Shown: positions 51,353 to 61,407, counted from the first letter of the stretch. The stretch: 64,000 nt of DNA from Natronorubrum sediminis (GCF_900108095.1 NZ_FNWL01000001.1:806001-870000), one strand, 5' to 3'. Translations and numbers: made by a program. Notes: generated from the letters alone by a model not told the origin.

Positions 51353-52714
51353 ATGAGCAGCGGTGGCCAACGCGAACAGTGGGCGACCCGAATCGGGTTC
51401 ATTTTCGCGGCAGTCGGTAGCGCCGTCGGCCTGGGGAACATCTGGCGGTTCCCGTTTCAGGTCGGTCAGGAAGGTGGCGCGGCGTTTCTCGTCATCTACC
51501 TCCTGTTTATCGTCGTCATCGGCTTTCCGGCGATGCTCATCGAGTTCGTCGTCGGTCGTCACACCGAACGCAACCCAGTCGGCGCCCTCCAGGAAATCGG
51601 CGCTGGCGTGTGGAAGTACGTCGGCTGGATCTTCATCGCGACCGGGTTCGTGATCCTTTCGTACTACAGCGTCGTCGCCGGCTGGACGATTCGCTACACG
51701 CTCCTCGGCTTACAGGACGACTACATCGCCGACGCCGCCGAAGCGGAAGCGCAGTTCGTCACGCTCGCGAGCGGCCTCGATGCCATCTTCCTTCACGCGA
51801 TTTTCATGGTCGCAGTCATCGTCATCGTCGCCTACGGCATCGAACGCGGGATCGAACTCGCCGTGAAGGTGATGATTCCGGCGATCATCGTCATCATGCT
51901 TGGTCTCGCCGTCTACGTCGCGACGCTCGAGGGCGCGAGCGAAGCCTACAGCTACTACCTCTCGCCGGAGTGGGGAGTGATCGCCGCCGAGTGGCAAAGC
52001 ATCCTACCCGCGGCCGCCGGACAGGCCTTCTTCACGCTCTCGCTCGGGATGGGCGTGATGATCACCTACGCGTCGTACCTCGGCGAGGACCGAAATCTCG
52101 CGGAAGACAGTGCGATCATCATCGGCTTCGACACGGCAATCGCGTTCGTCACCGGCCTGATCGTCTTCCCCATCCTCTTTACGGCCGGCGTCGCCCCCGG
52201 CGATCCCGGGGCCGGTGCGATCTTCGTCTCGCTCGCCGCCGCGTTCGGCGACCTCACGTTCGGCTGGCTCATCGGCGCAATTTTCTTCGCCACCGTCGCA
52301 ATCGCCGCGCTCTCGAGTGCGATCAGTCTCATGGAGGTGGTCGTCTCCTACGCGATCGACGAGTTAGACGTCGACCGGGTAACGGCCACCCTCGCCATCG
52401 GCGGCGCAATCTTCCTGCTCGGCATCCCCTCGGCGTACGACCTCGTCTTGCTCGACCTGTTCGACCTCTTCGCCGACCAAATCCTGCTCGTCCTCGGCGG
52501 ACTGTTGCTCGCCATACTCGTCAGTTGGTCGCTGTCGACGCTCGCCATCGAAGAACTCGAGCGCGGAATCGGCGACCTCGGCTCGCTTGGAACGGCGTGG
52601 ATCTGGGCCGTCAGGATCCCCGTCGTCCTCGTGCTCATCGTCGCCCTCGTCCTCGGTATCCTCGACTACTACGAGTTCCTCAGCGGGGACTTCGCGGCGT
52701 GGCTCGAGGAGTGA
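51353..52714 (+). CDS. sodium-dependent neurotransmitter:sodium symporter (SNF/NSS) family transporter
   Basis: A 453-residue LeuT-fold transporter with 11 or 12 membrane helices. TM1 carries IGFIFAAVGSAVGLGNIWRFPF, the signature of the NSS family (sodium and substrate binding), and TM8-region Ala/Ser-rich ALSSAISLMEVVVSY also contributes to the Na+ site. It probably takes up an amino acid or organic osmolyte with sodium. A TATA-like aaaatatct lies about 60 nt before the start. Confidence 0.92.
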   Translation: MSSGGQREQWATRIGFIFAAVGSAVGLGNIWRFPFQVGQEGGAAFLVIYLLFIVVIGFPAMLIEFVVGRHTERNPVGALQEIGAGVWKYVGWIFIATGFVILSYYSVVAGWTIRYTLLGLQDDYIADAAEAEAQFVTLASGLDAIFLHAIFMVAVIVIVAYGIERGIELAVKVMIPAIIVIMLGLAVYVATLEGASEAYSYYLSPEWGVIAAEWQSILPAAAGQAFFTLSLGMGVMITYASYLGEDRNLAEDSAIIIGFDTAIAFVTGLIVFPILFTAGVAPGDPGAGAIFVSLAAAFGDLTFGWLIGAIFFATVAIAALSSAISLMEVVVSYAIDELDVDRVTATLAIGGAIFLLGIPSAYDLVLLDLFDLFADQILLVLGGLLLAILVSWSLSTLAIEELERGIGDLGSLGTAWIWAVRIPVVLVLIVALVLGILDYYEFLSGDFAAWLEE

Positions 52715-52731
52715 CGCCACTCGCGGGAAGA

Positions 52732-53067
52732 TTAGTCCTCGCCGCCGGCGGACGGGGCGTGCCAGATATCCGGGAGCCACTCGAGGCGAGCACCGAACAA
52801 CAGGCCGATTCCCACCAGGAGACAGCCGAAGAAGGCGACGAGGAACGCGCCGCCGCTGGGAACGACGACGATCGACACCGCCGCACCGACCCACGCGATC
52901 CAGGCCAGCGCCTCCCACGGCCGGCCGTCGTACAGTCGCCAACTCGACAGCGAGAGGGCGAATCCGCCCAGTGCGGCCGCGACCAGTACTCCCTCGAGAA
53001 CCGCCGAAGCCCCGACCAGTCCGACGAAACCGACGATTGCGACCACGTCGAAGCGATCCAGCGCCAT
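52732..53067 (-). CDS. small membrane protein of unknown function
   Basis: A 111-residue protein with four hydrophobic segments (about residues 8-25, 27-43, 53-68, 73-90) and a short soluble C-terminus. I recognise no family. It is convergent with the SNF-family transporter and shares its strand with the MfnA gene, 74 nt upstream. Confidence 0.7.
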   Translation of the reverse strand: MALDRFDVVAIVGFVGLVGASAVLEGVLVAAALGGFALSLSSWRLYDGRPWEALAWIAWVGAAVSIVVVPSGGAFLVAFFGCLLVGIGLLFGARLEWLPDIWHAPSAGGED

Positions 53068-53141
53068 ACTCGAGTCTCGAAGCGGGAGGGCAAACCGCTA
53101 CCGATCCGATCCATCGGTATCTCGACGGCGGCGACGGAGCG

Positions 53142-54227
53142 TCAGCCGTCACTCGCGACTGGAACGCTCGCCCCTCGCTCGAGTCGATCGAGATCCTCGA
53201 GAAACGACGCGAGCATCTCCCGAGTCACGTGTGGCATGCAGACGACGCGCAATTCGCCTCTCGCGGTTCGGGAGATCCGCCACCCCTCCTCGCGCAGCGA
53301 CTCGAACGTCGGTCCCGAAATATCGGCTGCGACCAGTGGTAGCGTCGGATCGACGACATCGTAGCCTCGCTGCTCGAGTTCCTCGGCGAGCCACTCGGCG
53401 TTTTCCTGAGAGCGACGGTACTGTTCGCGATACCCATCGGGCCACAACTCGTTCATCGCGGCGACGGCGCTCGCGACGCCCGCGCCGGAGCGCGTCCCTG
53501 TCAGCGTCGCCTGCGAGGTCGACTCGAGGTAAGGCGTGTCGACGGCGAGTTCGTCGAGCAGGTCGTCCGAGCGAGCGAGCAGACCGCCCGCGGGGACGGC
53601 GGCTTGGCCCATCTTGTGTGGATCGATCGCCATCGTATCGACGGCCGCGTGACCAAAGTGCCACTCGTCCCCGCTGAATGGGAGGACGAACCCGCCCCAG
53701 GCTGCGTCGACGTGGAGCATCGCTCCCGCGTCTCGAGCGATCTCACCGAGTGCCGGAATCGGATCGACGCGGCCGTACTCCGTCGATCCGGCCACGCCGA
53801 CGACGAGTGCGGTATCCGCATCGACGGACGCGCGAACGGCCTCGAGATCCGCCCGAAACCTCTCGTCGGTCGGTACGATTCGAAGGTCGACGCCCAACAC
53901 GCCGGCAGCCTTCTGAAAACTGAAATGTGCCGACTCGGGCATGACGACGTTCGGCGTCCGCGTCTCGGCCCGATTGCGGGCGATTCGCATCGCCTGCACG
54001 TTCGCTTCCGTCCCGCCGCTCGCGATGTACCCGGACGGATTCTCGAGACCGCCGATTTCGCCCAGCGTGGCGAGCGCCTCCTCCTCGAGGGCCGTCACAG
54101 TTGGATAGGTTCCCGGATCGCCGGGGTTCGTCGCGAGAAATCGTTCGGCCGCCTCGCGTGCGAGCGGATGTGGCTCGGAACACATCGAGGAGAGCACTCG
54201 ATCGAACGATTGCGGCTCGCGTTGCAT
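53142..54227 (-). CDS. mfnA: tyrosine/aspartate decarboxylase (MfnA type)
   Basis: A 361-residue group II PLP decarboxylase. The Schiff-base lysine is K205 in [30 protein letters not shown] binds PLP phosphate, and [14 protein letters not shown] contains the PLP-ring Asp. In methanogens MfnA decarboxylates tyrosine for methanofuran; haloarchaea lack methanofuran, and the homologue is expected to make beta-alanine from aspartate for CoA. CoaBC at 5.6 kb fits that role. Confidence 0.9.
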   Translation of the reverse strand: MQREPQSFDRVLSSMCSEPHPLAREAAERFLATNPGDPGTYPTVTALEEEALATLGEIGGLENPSGYIASGGTEANVQAMRIARNRAETRTPNVVMPESAHFSFQKAAGVLGVDLRIVPTDERFRADLEAVRASVDADTALVVGVAGSTEYGRVDPIPALGEIARDAGAMLHVDAAWGGFVLPFSGDEWHFGHAAVDTMAIDPHKMGQAAVPAGGLLARSDDLLDELAVDTPYLESTSQATLTGTRSGAGVASAVAAMNELWPDGYREQYRRSQENAEWLAEELEQRGYDVVDPTLPLVAADISGPTFESLREEGWRISRTARGELRVVCMPHVTREMLASFLEDLDRLERGASVPVASDG

Positions 54228-54312
54228 ACCACGACAGTCCCTACTCGCGAATTTATGCGTTACGTTTACTCGAAGTAGTGAAGAAAACTGTCCGAGGGTT
54301 CGCCGACTCGGT

Positions 54313-56649
54313 CTAGCGGACCGAATCGAGGAGCAACTTTTGCTCGACGCGCTTTACTTCGTGTTGGACGTCGCGAACGGCGTCGATGTTAGCCGAAATC
54401 GAGTTCACACCTTCGTTGACGAGGAACTGGGCCATCTCGGGCTTGGAACCGGCCTGCCCGCAGATACTCGTGTTCACGTCGTGTTCTCGACAGGTTTCGA
54501 TGACGTCACCGATGAGTCGCAAGATCGCCGGGTGGAGTTCGTCGAAGCGGTCGGCGACGTTCTCGTTGTTCCGGTCGACCGCGAGCGTGTACTGGGTGAG
54601 GTCGTTCGTCCCGAACGAAGCGAAGTCGATTCCCGCCTCGGCCATTCCCTCGACGGAGAGCGCCGACGCCGGCGTCTCGATCATCACGCCCCACTTTCGC
54701 TTCTCGGGGTCGATACCGGCGTCTTCCATGAGCGACTTCGCCCGGTAGACGTCCTCGGCATCGTTGACCAGCGGGAGCATGAGTTCGACGTTGTCGTAGC
54801 CCATCTCGTACAGGCGACGGAACGCCTCGAGTTCGTGGCCGAACACGTCGGGCCGGTCGAGCGAGCGCCGAATCCCTCGGTAGCCCAGCATCGGATTGTG
54901 CTCGCTCGGTTCGTTCTCGCCGCCCTCGAGTTGTCGGAACTCGTCGGTCGGGGCGTCGAGCGTGCGAACGCGGACCGGTCGCGGATAGAAGGCGTCGGCG
55001 ACGCCGCGGATGCCCTCGACGAGTTCGGTAATGTAGGCGTCCTCGCCGTTTTCCTCGATGAACTTCGCTGGCGTCTGATTCAGCGAGAGGATCATGTGCT
55101 CCATACGGAGCAAGCCGACGCCGTCGGCTCCCGTCGCCGCCGCGCGTTCTGCGGCTTCCGGAATGGAGACGTTGACTTTCACCTCGGTCGCGGTCATCGG
55201 TTTGACCGGCGACTGCGGACGCACCTCCTCGACGGGTTCGGTTTCCTCGTCGGGATCGACTTCCTGTCCCTCGAGCACCGCGCCCTTGTCACCGTCGAGC
55301 GTGACGACTTGGCCGTCCTCGAGCGTCGTCGTCGCGTTCGTCGTGCCGACGATGGCTGGAACGCCGAGTTCCCGGGAGACGATCGCGGCGTGGCTGGTCA
55401 TGCCGCCTTCGTCGGTGATGATCCCCGAGGCGCGTTTCATCGCCGGCACCATGTCGGGCATCGTCATCTCGGTGACGATGACGTCGCCCTCGCTGACTTT
55501 GTCGAGATCGTCGAGCTTTTTGACGATTCGCGCGGCGCCGCTGACGGTCCCCGGACTCGAGCCGAGTCCGTCGACGAGTACGTCACCGGACCCGCCGGGA
55601 CTTCCTGTGGCTGCGTTTCCGCCACCTGTCGCTTGGACGCTACCGCTGCCGTCGGTGATTCCAGTTGTCGGGTCGACGCTGCCCGTCTCTGCCGTGGCTC
55701 CGCCGTCCTCGTCGATGGTCGTGATCGGTCGGGACTGGAGCATGAAGACCTCTTCGTCGACGATCGCCCACTCGACGTCCTGTGGTTCGCCGTAGTGGTC
55801 CTCGACGCGCTCGCCGAGGTCCATGAGCGCGTTGATCTCCTCGTCGGAGACGACTCGCTCGTTGCGTTTTTCCTGGGTAACCTCACGTTCGACGGTCTCG
55901 CCGGTCTCCTCGTCCTTTTCGTGCATCACCTTCTTCTCGGCGACGGTGACGTCGACCTCGCGATCCTCGCGCTCGATGACGTAGTTATCCGGCGAGACGG
56001 CGCCCGAGACGACGGCTTCGCCGAGTCCCCACGCGGCCTCGATGATCATCGTCGGGTCACCCGTCGAGGGATGACTCGTGAACATCACGCCCGATTTCTC
56101 GGCGTCGACCATCTGCTGGACGACGACGGCGATGTTGACCGCTGAGTGGTCGAATCCTTGCTCCTGACGGTAGTAGATCGCTCGCTGCGTAAAGAGCGAC
56201 GCCCAACACTCCCGAACGCGGTCGAGGAGTGCCTCCTCGGTGACGTTCAGGAACGTCTCCTGTTGGCCCGCGAAGGAGGCGTCTGGCAGATCCTCCGCCG
56301 TCGCCGAGGATCGAACGGCGACGAACGCCTCGCCGTCGCCGACTTCCTGGTACGACGCGAGAATCTCCTCGCGCAGGTCGTCCGGAAACGGCGTCTCGAG
56401 AATGAGTTCCTGTGCGCGGTCGGCCGCGCTCGCGAGCGCGCTCGAGTCGTCGACGTCGACATCGACGGCCTCGAACAGTTCTTCATCGATTTCGGCTTCT
56501 TCGATGAACGATCGGTAGGTCCCGGCGGTGACGACGAATCCCGGGGGGACGGGCAGCCCAGCACCCGTAAGTTCGCCCAGAGAGGCGCCTTTGCCGCCGA
56601 CCGTCTCGAGGTCGTCGGCACTGATCTCGTCCAGCCAGAGTACAGCCAT
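54313..56649 (-). CDS. ppsA: phosphoenolpyruvate synthase (pyruvate, water dikinase)
   Basis: A 778-residue enzyme that makes PEP from pyruvate and ATP. The N-terminal ATP-grasp domain ([12 protein letters not shown] ... [23 protein letters not shown]) is followed, after a roughly 40-residue Gly/Ser/Thr-rich linker (about residues 311-353), by the phosphohistidine domain (His near 420 in [15 protein letters not shown]). The PEP/pyruvate barrel comes next (ending [14 protein letters not shown]). The TATA word lies 29 nt before the ATG (leaderless). It reverses pyruvate kinase for gluconeogenesis. Confidence 0.96.
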   Translation of the reverse strand: MAVLWLDEISADDLETVGGKGASLGELTGAGLPVPPGFVVTAGTYRSFIEEAEIDEELFEAVDVDVDDSSALASAADRAQELILETPFPDDLREEILASYQEVGDGEAFVAVRSSATAEDLPDASFAGQQETFLNVTEEALLDRVRECWASLFTQRAIYYRQEQGFDHSAVNIAVVVQQMVDAEKSGVMFTSHPSTGDPTMIIEAAWGLGEAVVSGAVSPDNYVIEREDREVDVTVAEKKVMHEKDEETGETVEREVTQEKRNERVVSDEEINALMDLGERVEDHYGEPQDVEWAIVDEEVFMLQSRPITTIDEDGGATAETGSVDPTTGITDGSGSVQATGGGNAATGSPGGSGDVLVDGLGSSPGTVSGAARIVKKLDDLDKVSEGDVIVTEMTMPDMVPAMKRASGIITDEGGMTSHAAIVSRELGVPAIVGTTNATTTLEDGQVVTLDGDKGAVLEGQEVDPDEETEPVEEVRPQSPVKPMTATEVKVNVSIPEAAERAAATGADGVGLLRMEHMILSLNQTPAKFIEENGEDAYITELVEGIRGVADAFYPRPVRVRTLDAPTDEFRQLEGGENEPSEHNPMLGYRGIRRSLDRPDVFGHELEAFRRLYEMGYDNVELMLPLVNDAEDVYRAKSLMEDAGIDPEKRKWGVMIETPASALSVEGMAEAGIDFASFGTNDLTQYTLAVDRNNENVADRFDELHPAILRLIGDVIETCREHDVNTSICGQAGSKPEMAQFLVNEGVNSISANIDAVRDVQHEVKRVEQKLLLDSVR

Positions 56650-56674
56650 TGCTATGTTCGTGGACACCCGAGCG

Positions 56675-56680
56675 AATAAA
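56675..56680 (-). promoter_or_regulatory. TATA box of the PEP synthase gene
   Basis: On the minus strand the word tttatt is centred 28-29 nt before the ATG at 56649. The spacing fits a leaderless transcript. Confidence 0.5.
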
Positions 56681-56791
56681 GAAGGTTGCGAACAGTTGCT
56701 GTGATTCGCTACTCACAACTGAATGAATATTTTTCGCGCGAGCGGCTGAGAGACGCGAAATCCGGTTGTCGACAGCCTTCGGTGGCAAGAA

Positions 56792-57640
56792 TTACACGTT
56801 ACGAGCGATCACGAGATAGCCCGTGTGGCCCACCGGTGCGGTCGACGGTCGCGAGCCGCGGTCGTCGAATTGCATCTCTCGTTGGATCGTCTCTCGAGTG
56901 CGGATGTTCGATAGTTCGGCCTCGCGCGCCGCCTCGACGGTCGCTTTCGTCGACTCGATAAACGGACTGTAGACCGCGAGGAAGCCGCCGTCGACGAGCA
57001 CGTCGGGTGCGTGCGTCACGATCGACGGCGCATCGCCCGTATCGAGCGTGAGCACGTCGAACGACGACTCGAAGCCAAGCGAGTCGGCGCCCTCCTCCTC
57101 GAGCAGCGTCGCCAAATCTCCCGTTCGAACGTCGACGGAGTCGGAAACGCCCCCCAACGACATGTTCGCTCGAGCGACGTCGGCGAACTCGCCCTTTCGT
57201 TCGTACGTTACTACTGACGCCCCAGCACGGGCCATCGAAGCCGCGAGGACCCCGGTTCCGGTGCCGGCGTCGAGGATCTGATCATCCTGCGAGACGCCCG
57301 TCTCACCGATCACCAGTCCGATGTCTCGCGGGACCATCGGGGCCCCGGTTCGCTCGAAGTGGTGAAAGAGATCCGGGCCGCGCAACGAGCGCACTCGGAA
57401 CGCCTCGCCCAGATGTGTCTCGACGATTTCACCCGGTTGCACGTCCGCCGGCACCTCGAGGACGCCCAGATCGGTGCCTTGCTCCGCGCCCGGTTCGATG
57501 AGGAACTCTCGATCCTCGCGGACGAGCAAGACGGGAACGCGGTCGCTCTCGGTGGATTCGTCGGACTCTTGGTCGTCGTGGTCGTGGTCGCGCCCGTGGT
57601 CGCTCTCGGTGTCGTCGTCGAGGGCAGTATCGTCCGTCAC
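56792..57640 (-). CDS. trmI: tRNA (adenine-N1)-methyltransferase TrmI
   Basis: A 282-residue SAM-dependent enzyme that methylates A57/A58 in the T-loop of archaeal tRNA. The SAM site is DAGTGTGVLAASMARAGASVVTYE near residue 135; LDTGDAPSIVTHAPDVLVDGG is the later motif. An N-terminal Asp/Glu/Ser/His-rich leader of about 35 residues is haloarchaeal. It is third of the group PUA-NAC-TrmI and begins three bases after the NAC stop. Confidence 0.92.
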   Translation of the reverse strand: MTDDTALDDDTESDHGRDHDHDDQESDESTESDRVPVLLVREDREFLIEPGAEQGTDLGVLEVPADVQPGEIVETHLGEAFRVRSLRGPDLFHHFERTGAPMVPRDIGLVIGETGVSQDDQILDAGTGTGVLAASMARAGASVVTYERKGEFADVARANMSLGGVSDSVDVRTGDLATLLEEEGADSLGFESSFDVLTLDTGDAPSIVTHAPDVLVDGGFLAVYSPFIESTKATVEAAREAELSNIRTRETIQREMQFDDRGSRPSTAPVGHTGYLVIARNV

Positions 57641-57643
57641 GCG

Positions 57644-58033
57644 TTACTCGAGGGATTCGACTGCAGCGGCGAGGTCGCCGTCGACGTCCTCGAGTGCTGC
57701 GCGCGCGTCGTCCTCGCTGACGCCGGTACGGGCCGCGACGAGTTCGACGTCGTCGTCGGGAATCGCGCCGCCAGCGTCTGCGTCGGCGTCGCCGCCGGTA
57801 CCGCCAGCACTACCGGCAGCGCCGGATTCGACTTGCTCGGGTGAGCCGATGACCTGGTAGGTTTCCTGGCCACGGGCGTCCATCTTCGTGACTTCGGCGT
57901 CGTTGAAGACGAGGTCGTACTCGTCGGTGCGGATAATGACCTCCTCGGCGTCGATATCCTCGACGTCGATCCCCATCTGTTCCATCATCTGTTCCATCTT
58001 GCGCGGGTTCAGTCCGCCGCCTCCTCCAAACAT
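57644..58033 (-). CDS. nac: nascent polypeptide-associated complex protein
   Basis: A 129-residue archaeal [25 protein letters not shown] begins the protein, the NAC beta-barrel covers residues 15-70 ([24 protein letters not shown]), and a Gly/Ala linker leads to a C-terminal UBA domain ([22 protein letters not shown]). It binds emerging chains at the ribosome. A start three codons earlier (MSGM) is possible. Confidence 0.94.
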   Translation of the reverse strand: MFGGGGGLNPRKMEQMMEQMGIDVEDIDAEEVIIRTDEYDLVFNDAEVTKMDARGQETYQVIGSPEQVESGAAGSAGGTGGDADADAGGAIPDDDVELVAARTGVSEDDARAALEDVDGDLAAAVESLE

Positions 58034-58388
58034 ACCCGACACGTCGCTGTCAGCAACCTTTTATGCTGCGGTCCGAACTTTTGCTCTGTGTGCGGTCGCT
58101 TTGCGACCGCACTCGGCAAAATCTCGAGAGAGCAAAGCTCTCTCGGACCTCGCGGGATCGAAGATCCCGCTTAGCTTCGATGAAAAGCACTCCTCCCTCC
58201 GTTTCGACTCCTTCGGAGTCTTCACATCGGTCGTCGGCCCGCTCGCTCACTTCGTTCGTTCGCGGTAAGTATCGGTAAACAGCCTGCCCTTCCCCGGGTC
58301 GCGGGGCTCTCGCAGTGCTCGAGCCCCGCTCCCGGCCGTCGATGTGGACTCTCTCCGCGAATTTTGATTTTGACTCACTCCGTGGGTC
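58034..58388. repeat. array of tight triloop hairpins between the PUA-domain gene and NAC
   Basis: At least six dyads occur in 300 bases: 58090-58112 (10-bp perfect stem, loop TTT), 58125-58145 (9 bp, loop AAA), 58152-58170 (8 bp, loop GAA), 58206-58220 (6 bp, loop TTC), 58301-58329 (9 bp, 11-nt loop) and 58372-58388 (7 bp with one G-U, loop TCC) directly at the PUA stop. No gene is credible here; the frames present are shadows made by the palindromes. It might be transcribed as part of the PUA-NAC-TrmI message. Confidence 0.7.
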
Positions 58389-58880
58389 TCACTCCGCGGG
58401 CACGCCTTCGCGCACGCGAACTGCCATCCCCGTCTCGAAGTCCTCGATTCCCTCGGCGGCGAGGTCGGCCGTCCCGACGGCGATGAGTTCGCCGCGCTCG
58501 TGGACGACGAGGACCTCGTCACCGGGACGAATGTCGGGACCCGCCTCGAGGACGAACTTCGCGAAGACGTTCTTCTCGTCGCGGACGAACGGTTCGCTCT
58601 CGTCGTCGACGATGACGCGATAGGCCGGGAACTCGAGCGCCTCGTGTAGTCGTCGCCCGCCCTCGAGTCCGAGGGTGAACCGGCCGTCGATGCCGAAGGA
58701 GACGAGTCGCCCGCCGTCGGCGTGGACCTGCTGGGGCCGTCCAGAATTCGTTCGTTTGACCGTCACCGACTCCTCGCGCGGAAAGAGGGCCGACCCCGCG
58801 CCCGCCCCGAACTGGTAGTCCGCGATCGTTCGGAGTTCGGACACGCCGGCCAATCCGCCCTCGGTGGCTCCGTCGCTCAT
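58389..58880 (-). CDS. PUA domain RNA-binding protein
   Basis: A 163-residue protein with a C-terminal PUA domain (FVRDEKNVFAKFVLEAGPDIRPGDEVLVVHERGELIAVGTADL) and an N-terminal domain like that of the archaeosine transglycosylase C-terminal region (IADYQFGAGAGSALF ... TNSGRPQQVHADGGRLVSFGIDG). It probably binds tRNA or rRNA. Upstream of NAC and TrmI on the same strand. The start is the ATG of MSDGATEG. Confidence 0.88.
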   Translation of the reverse strand: MSDGATEGGLAGVSELRTIADYQFGAGAGSALFPREESVTVKRTNSGRPQQVHADGGRLVSFGIDGRFTLGLEGGRRLHEALEFPAYRVIVDDESEPFVRDEKNVFAKFVLEAGPDIRPGDEVLVVHERGELIAVGTADLAAEGIEDFETGMAVRVREGVPAE

Positions 58881-59128
58881 TACCCACCTCTTCTTCCGAG
58901 CGGTCGAAAGCCCTTCGACCTCGAGTTTCGTCTCAGTATCCGTTCTCGCGAAGGCCGTGGCCTGTCGTCTCAGAGTCAACTATCGCCAACTGAATCGAAT
59001 CAGACACCGATCGTCGAACCGTCTGGCAAGCAGGTGTGCACCGATGTGCAGTGGCTCCCAGAGAAAATAGCGTCATATTATGGATATGGTGAAGGTTATA
59101 AGACTCGATCCGAAAGTTCCATTATCTC

Positions 59129-59305
59129 ATGGACGCCACGCAAATCGGCCTCGGAACGGCACTGCTCGTTCTCGGGGGGCTAACGCTGGCTGGTCCGGCG
59201 ACGCTCGTCTCTGGCCCGGTAACCTATCTATTGACGGCCGCGACGCTGTGTGTGACGGGATACGCACTCCTGGTTGGCGTGGGACGCAACCAGTACCCGA
59301 ACTGA
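59129..59305 (+). CDS. small two-helix membrane protein
   Basis: A 58-residue protein: MDATQIGLGTALLVLGGLTL, then GPATLVSGPVTYLLTAATLC and YALLVGVGRNQYPN. It is highly hydrophobic with two helices. The codon use is that of the genome (GC-rich third positions), and an AT-rich stretch with tatt/ttataag words lies 20-45 nt before the ATG, suiting a near-leaderless promoter. Family not recognised with certainty. Confidence 0.65.
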   Translation: MDATQIGLGTALLVLGGLTLAGPATLVSGPVTYLLTAATLCVTGYALLVGVGRNQYPN

Positions 59306-59401
59306 TCTTCCTCGAGCAAGGCCGCGAGAAGAATTGAGACGAAATCCGCGAGATACGAAATCCGCGAGTGTCACGCAATCGGCTGAGCGGACGAACTCGA
59401 C

Positions 59402-59899
59402 CTACAGGAGGAACGTTTCATGACGGTCGCCGAGGTCGAGAAACGAATCGGCCGCGGCGATGAGGTCTTCTGCCGTCGAGGACTCGAAGGCCATCACTTC
59501 GACACGGACGCCCTCGTGGCGCAGGTGCGAACACAGCCGCGAGAAATCGCCATCACCCGTACAGAGGACGATCGTATCGACGTGGTTCGCGAGCGTCACC
59601 GCGTCGAGACTCATGCCGACGTCCCAGTCGGCCTTCTTCGTGCCGTCGGAAAACGTCTTGATCTCCTTAATCTTCGGCTCGAAGCCGATATCGACCAGAG
59701 CCTCGAAGAAACTCTCCTCTTCCGGTGCGTCCGCGCGAATGACGTATGAAATCGCTCGAGTAAGTTCGCGGTCCTGGACGGCCTTCTCGAGGAGCGCGGA
59801 GTAGTCGATGTTGCGGCTGTGGATGCTCTGTGCGGTGTGATAGAGGTTCTGGGCGTCGACGAGAACCGCGACGCGCTGACCGGGATGGATTTCCGTCAT
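59402..59899 (-). CDS. NYN domain (PIN-like) nuclease
   Basis: A 165-residue LabA/NYN-family protein: VAVLVDAQNLYHTAQSI contains the first acidic site, WDVGMSLDAVTLANHVDTIVLCTGDGDFSRL the others (Asp triads typical of PIN-like ribonucleases). It probably cleaves RNA; the substrate is unknown. Convergent with the small two-helix membrane protein and divergent from no one; next gene rightward is HtpX on the same strand. Confidence 0.86.
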   Translation of the reverse strand: MTEIHPGQRVAVLVDAQNLYHTAQSIHSRNIDYSALLEKAVQDRELTRAISYVIRADAPEEESFFEALVDIGFEPKIKEIKTFSDGTKKADWDVGMSLDAVTLANHVDTIVLCTGDGDFSRLCSHLRHEGVRVEVMAFESSTAEDLIAAADSFLDLGDRHETFLL

Positions 59900-60082
59900 A
59901 TGCTATACTGAATCGGCCACCGTTAAAAAGTCGCGGCGTTTCGACGGGGAGAGACGGCGCGTTTCGAGGGAAGCGAGATGATGTCGACCCCCCCTCCAGA
60001 GGTGGCACTCGAGGGGGTCGGCAACACTGTTAACGTATCGACGTCTGCAAAAGAGCCGACGGTATCGAATTGTCCGCGACGT

Positions 60083-60907
60083 TCAGCTACGGAGCTTCTG
60101 AATGCGCTTTTCGGTTGGAGGGTGGGTCGCGAACACCGTCTCGAGCAGTCCGCGCTCGGAGTTGAAGATACAGAGCGCGGCCTGACCGTCGTCGATGGTC
60201 GACTCGCGGTTTTCTGCGCCCTGCGAGATCTTTTCGAGGGCTCGCGCGAGCGGGTCACCGCTACCGATGTACTGGCGAGCGTCGTCGTCGGCGACGTACT
60301 CTCGGTAGCGCGAGATAGCCATCACGAGGATCGTCACGAGCATCTGGGCAATCATCGAGAGCACCATGCCCACGATGAAGCCGCCGGGGTTGTCCTCGCC
60401 GGCGAACACGTAGACGAAGTAGACGGCGTAACCGACCATCATCCCGATGGAGCTACCGACCGTCATCATGAGCACGTCACGGTTCTTGATGTGGGCGAGT
60501 TCGTGGGCGACGACGCCCTCGAGTTCGTCGCGGTCGAGTAGCCGGATGAGCTCCTCGCTGACGACGACGACGCCGTTGCCCTTGCGGCCGGTCGCGAAGG
60601 CGTTCGGGACCCCCATCTGCTGGACCATCAGTTTGGGCTTCTTGATACCCATGTCACGGGAGAGTGACTCAGTCATCCGGTGAATATCTGCGTACTGGCC
60701 CTCTTCGGGCATCTCCTGAGCTTTTCTGGTAGCGGCCCAGGTCCCGAGTTTGTACTGGAGGAACGGGAACGTCACCAACAACAACAGGACGATCGGCCAG
60801 GCCCCCGTACCCAAGAACGCCAGTCCGACGGCTCCGACGAACAGGTACAGCGCCGCCAGCATCGAGCCGACGACGAACATCCGTAGCTTCAGTCCGAAGT
60901 CTGTCAT
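60083..60907 (-). CDS. htpX: membrane zinc metalloprotease HtpX (M48)
   Basis: A 274-residue HtpX: two N-terminal membrane helices (about residues 10-30 and 34-50), the zinc motif HELAH (H135, E136, H139), two further helices (about 150-170 and 177-195), and the third zinc ligand Glu in YREYVADDDA. It degrades misfolded membrane proteins and complements LonB. A TATA word (60932-60940 minus strand) lies 29 nt before the ATG, suggesting leaderless transcription. Confidence 0.94.
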   Translation of the reverse strand: MTDFGLKLRMFVVGSMLAALYLFVGAVGLAFLGTGAWPIVLLLLVTFPFLQYKLGTWAATRKAQEMPEEGQYADIHRMTESLSRDMGIKKPKLMVQQMGVPNAFATGRKGNGVVVVSEELIRLLDRDELEGVVAHELAHIKNRDVLMMTVGSSIGMMVGYAVYFVYVFAGEDNPGGFIVGMVLSMIAQMLVTILVMAISRYREYVADDDARQYIGSGDPLARALEKISQGAENRESTIDDGQAALCIFNSERGLLETVFATHPPTEKRIQKLRS

Positions 60908-61407
60908 AGACGAGAATACGTAACCTGGCGGCATAAATATCGCGAAACGTGATGCTATCCGGTGGCACACATTCGACGAGCACGAAGCGAACCGCTCAGT
61001 CCTATCACAAACGTCTCACGGTCGGATCGACGGACGAGTTTGACTCGAGTAGCTACTCGAGTGGGCCGCGGATCGTCGAGGGGAACGAACGAACCAACGA
61101 ACAGTCGATCCAGTGAAGGCGAGGGATGAGTGACAGGAACGATCGTGGAATTCACAACCGATAAGTTCGTTCGGGGTGAACCGGCCTGATATGCGTCGCC
61201 TCGCTCACGAATCGACCAGCGTATCCACGAGCGTTGCGACCCTTCGTATTCTGAAAAAACGCGTCTGAGAGTGCTCGAGGCGGGCGTAGCGCCCCTGTCC
61301 CGGGTACGTTCCAGACGAACTCGGGTTGAAACCGTATTCGACCCCAACCGAGACGTACATCACCCATAACCAAGTAACCGCTATCCAACCAGCATACGAC
61401 ACCACCA
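60908..61407. other. 500-base intergenic region between htpX and dapA
   Basis: Both flanking genes are read outward. The HtpX TATA word lies at 60932-60940; dapA has at best a weak cataac word near 61366. The striking element is the 20-bp palindrome at 61043-61062. Short minus-strand frames (61152-61430) look like shadows. I looked for tRNA, RNase P RNA and SRP RNA signatures and found none. Confidence 0.4.
61043..61062. promoter_or_regulatory. 20-bp perfect palindrome
   Basis: actcgagtagctactcgagt equals its own reverse complement, with no loop. It lies 136 nt upstream of the htpX start and 346 nt before dapA. Such a dyad could be an operator for a dimeric regulator; only position and symmetry support this. 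Confidence 0.45.

Noticed and set aside
54340-56145. 601-codon plus-strand frame opposite ppsA
   Set aside because: Antisense shadow of PEP synthase, rich in Val/Asp/Arg from reverse CTCGAG/GTCGAC words.
60908-61407. Possible stable RNA (RNase P or SRP RNA) before dapA
   Set aside because: I looked for the conserved RNase P and SRP core words and for a tRNA T-arm with matching acceptor and found neither.
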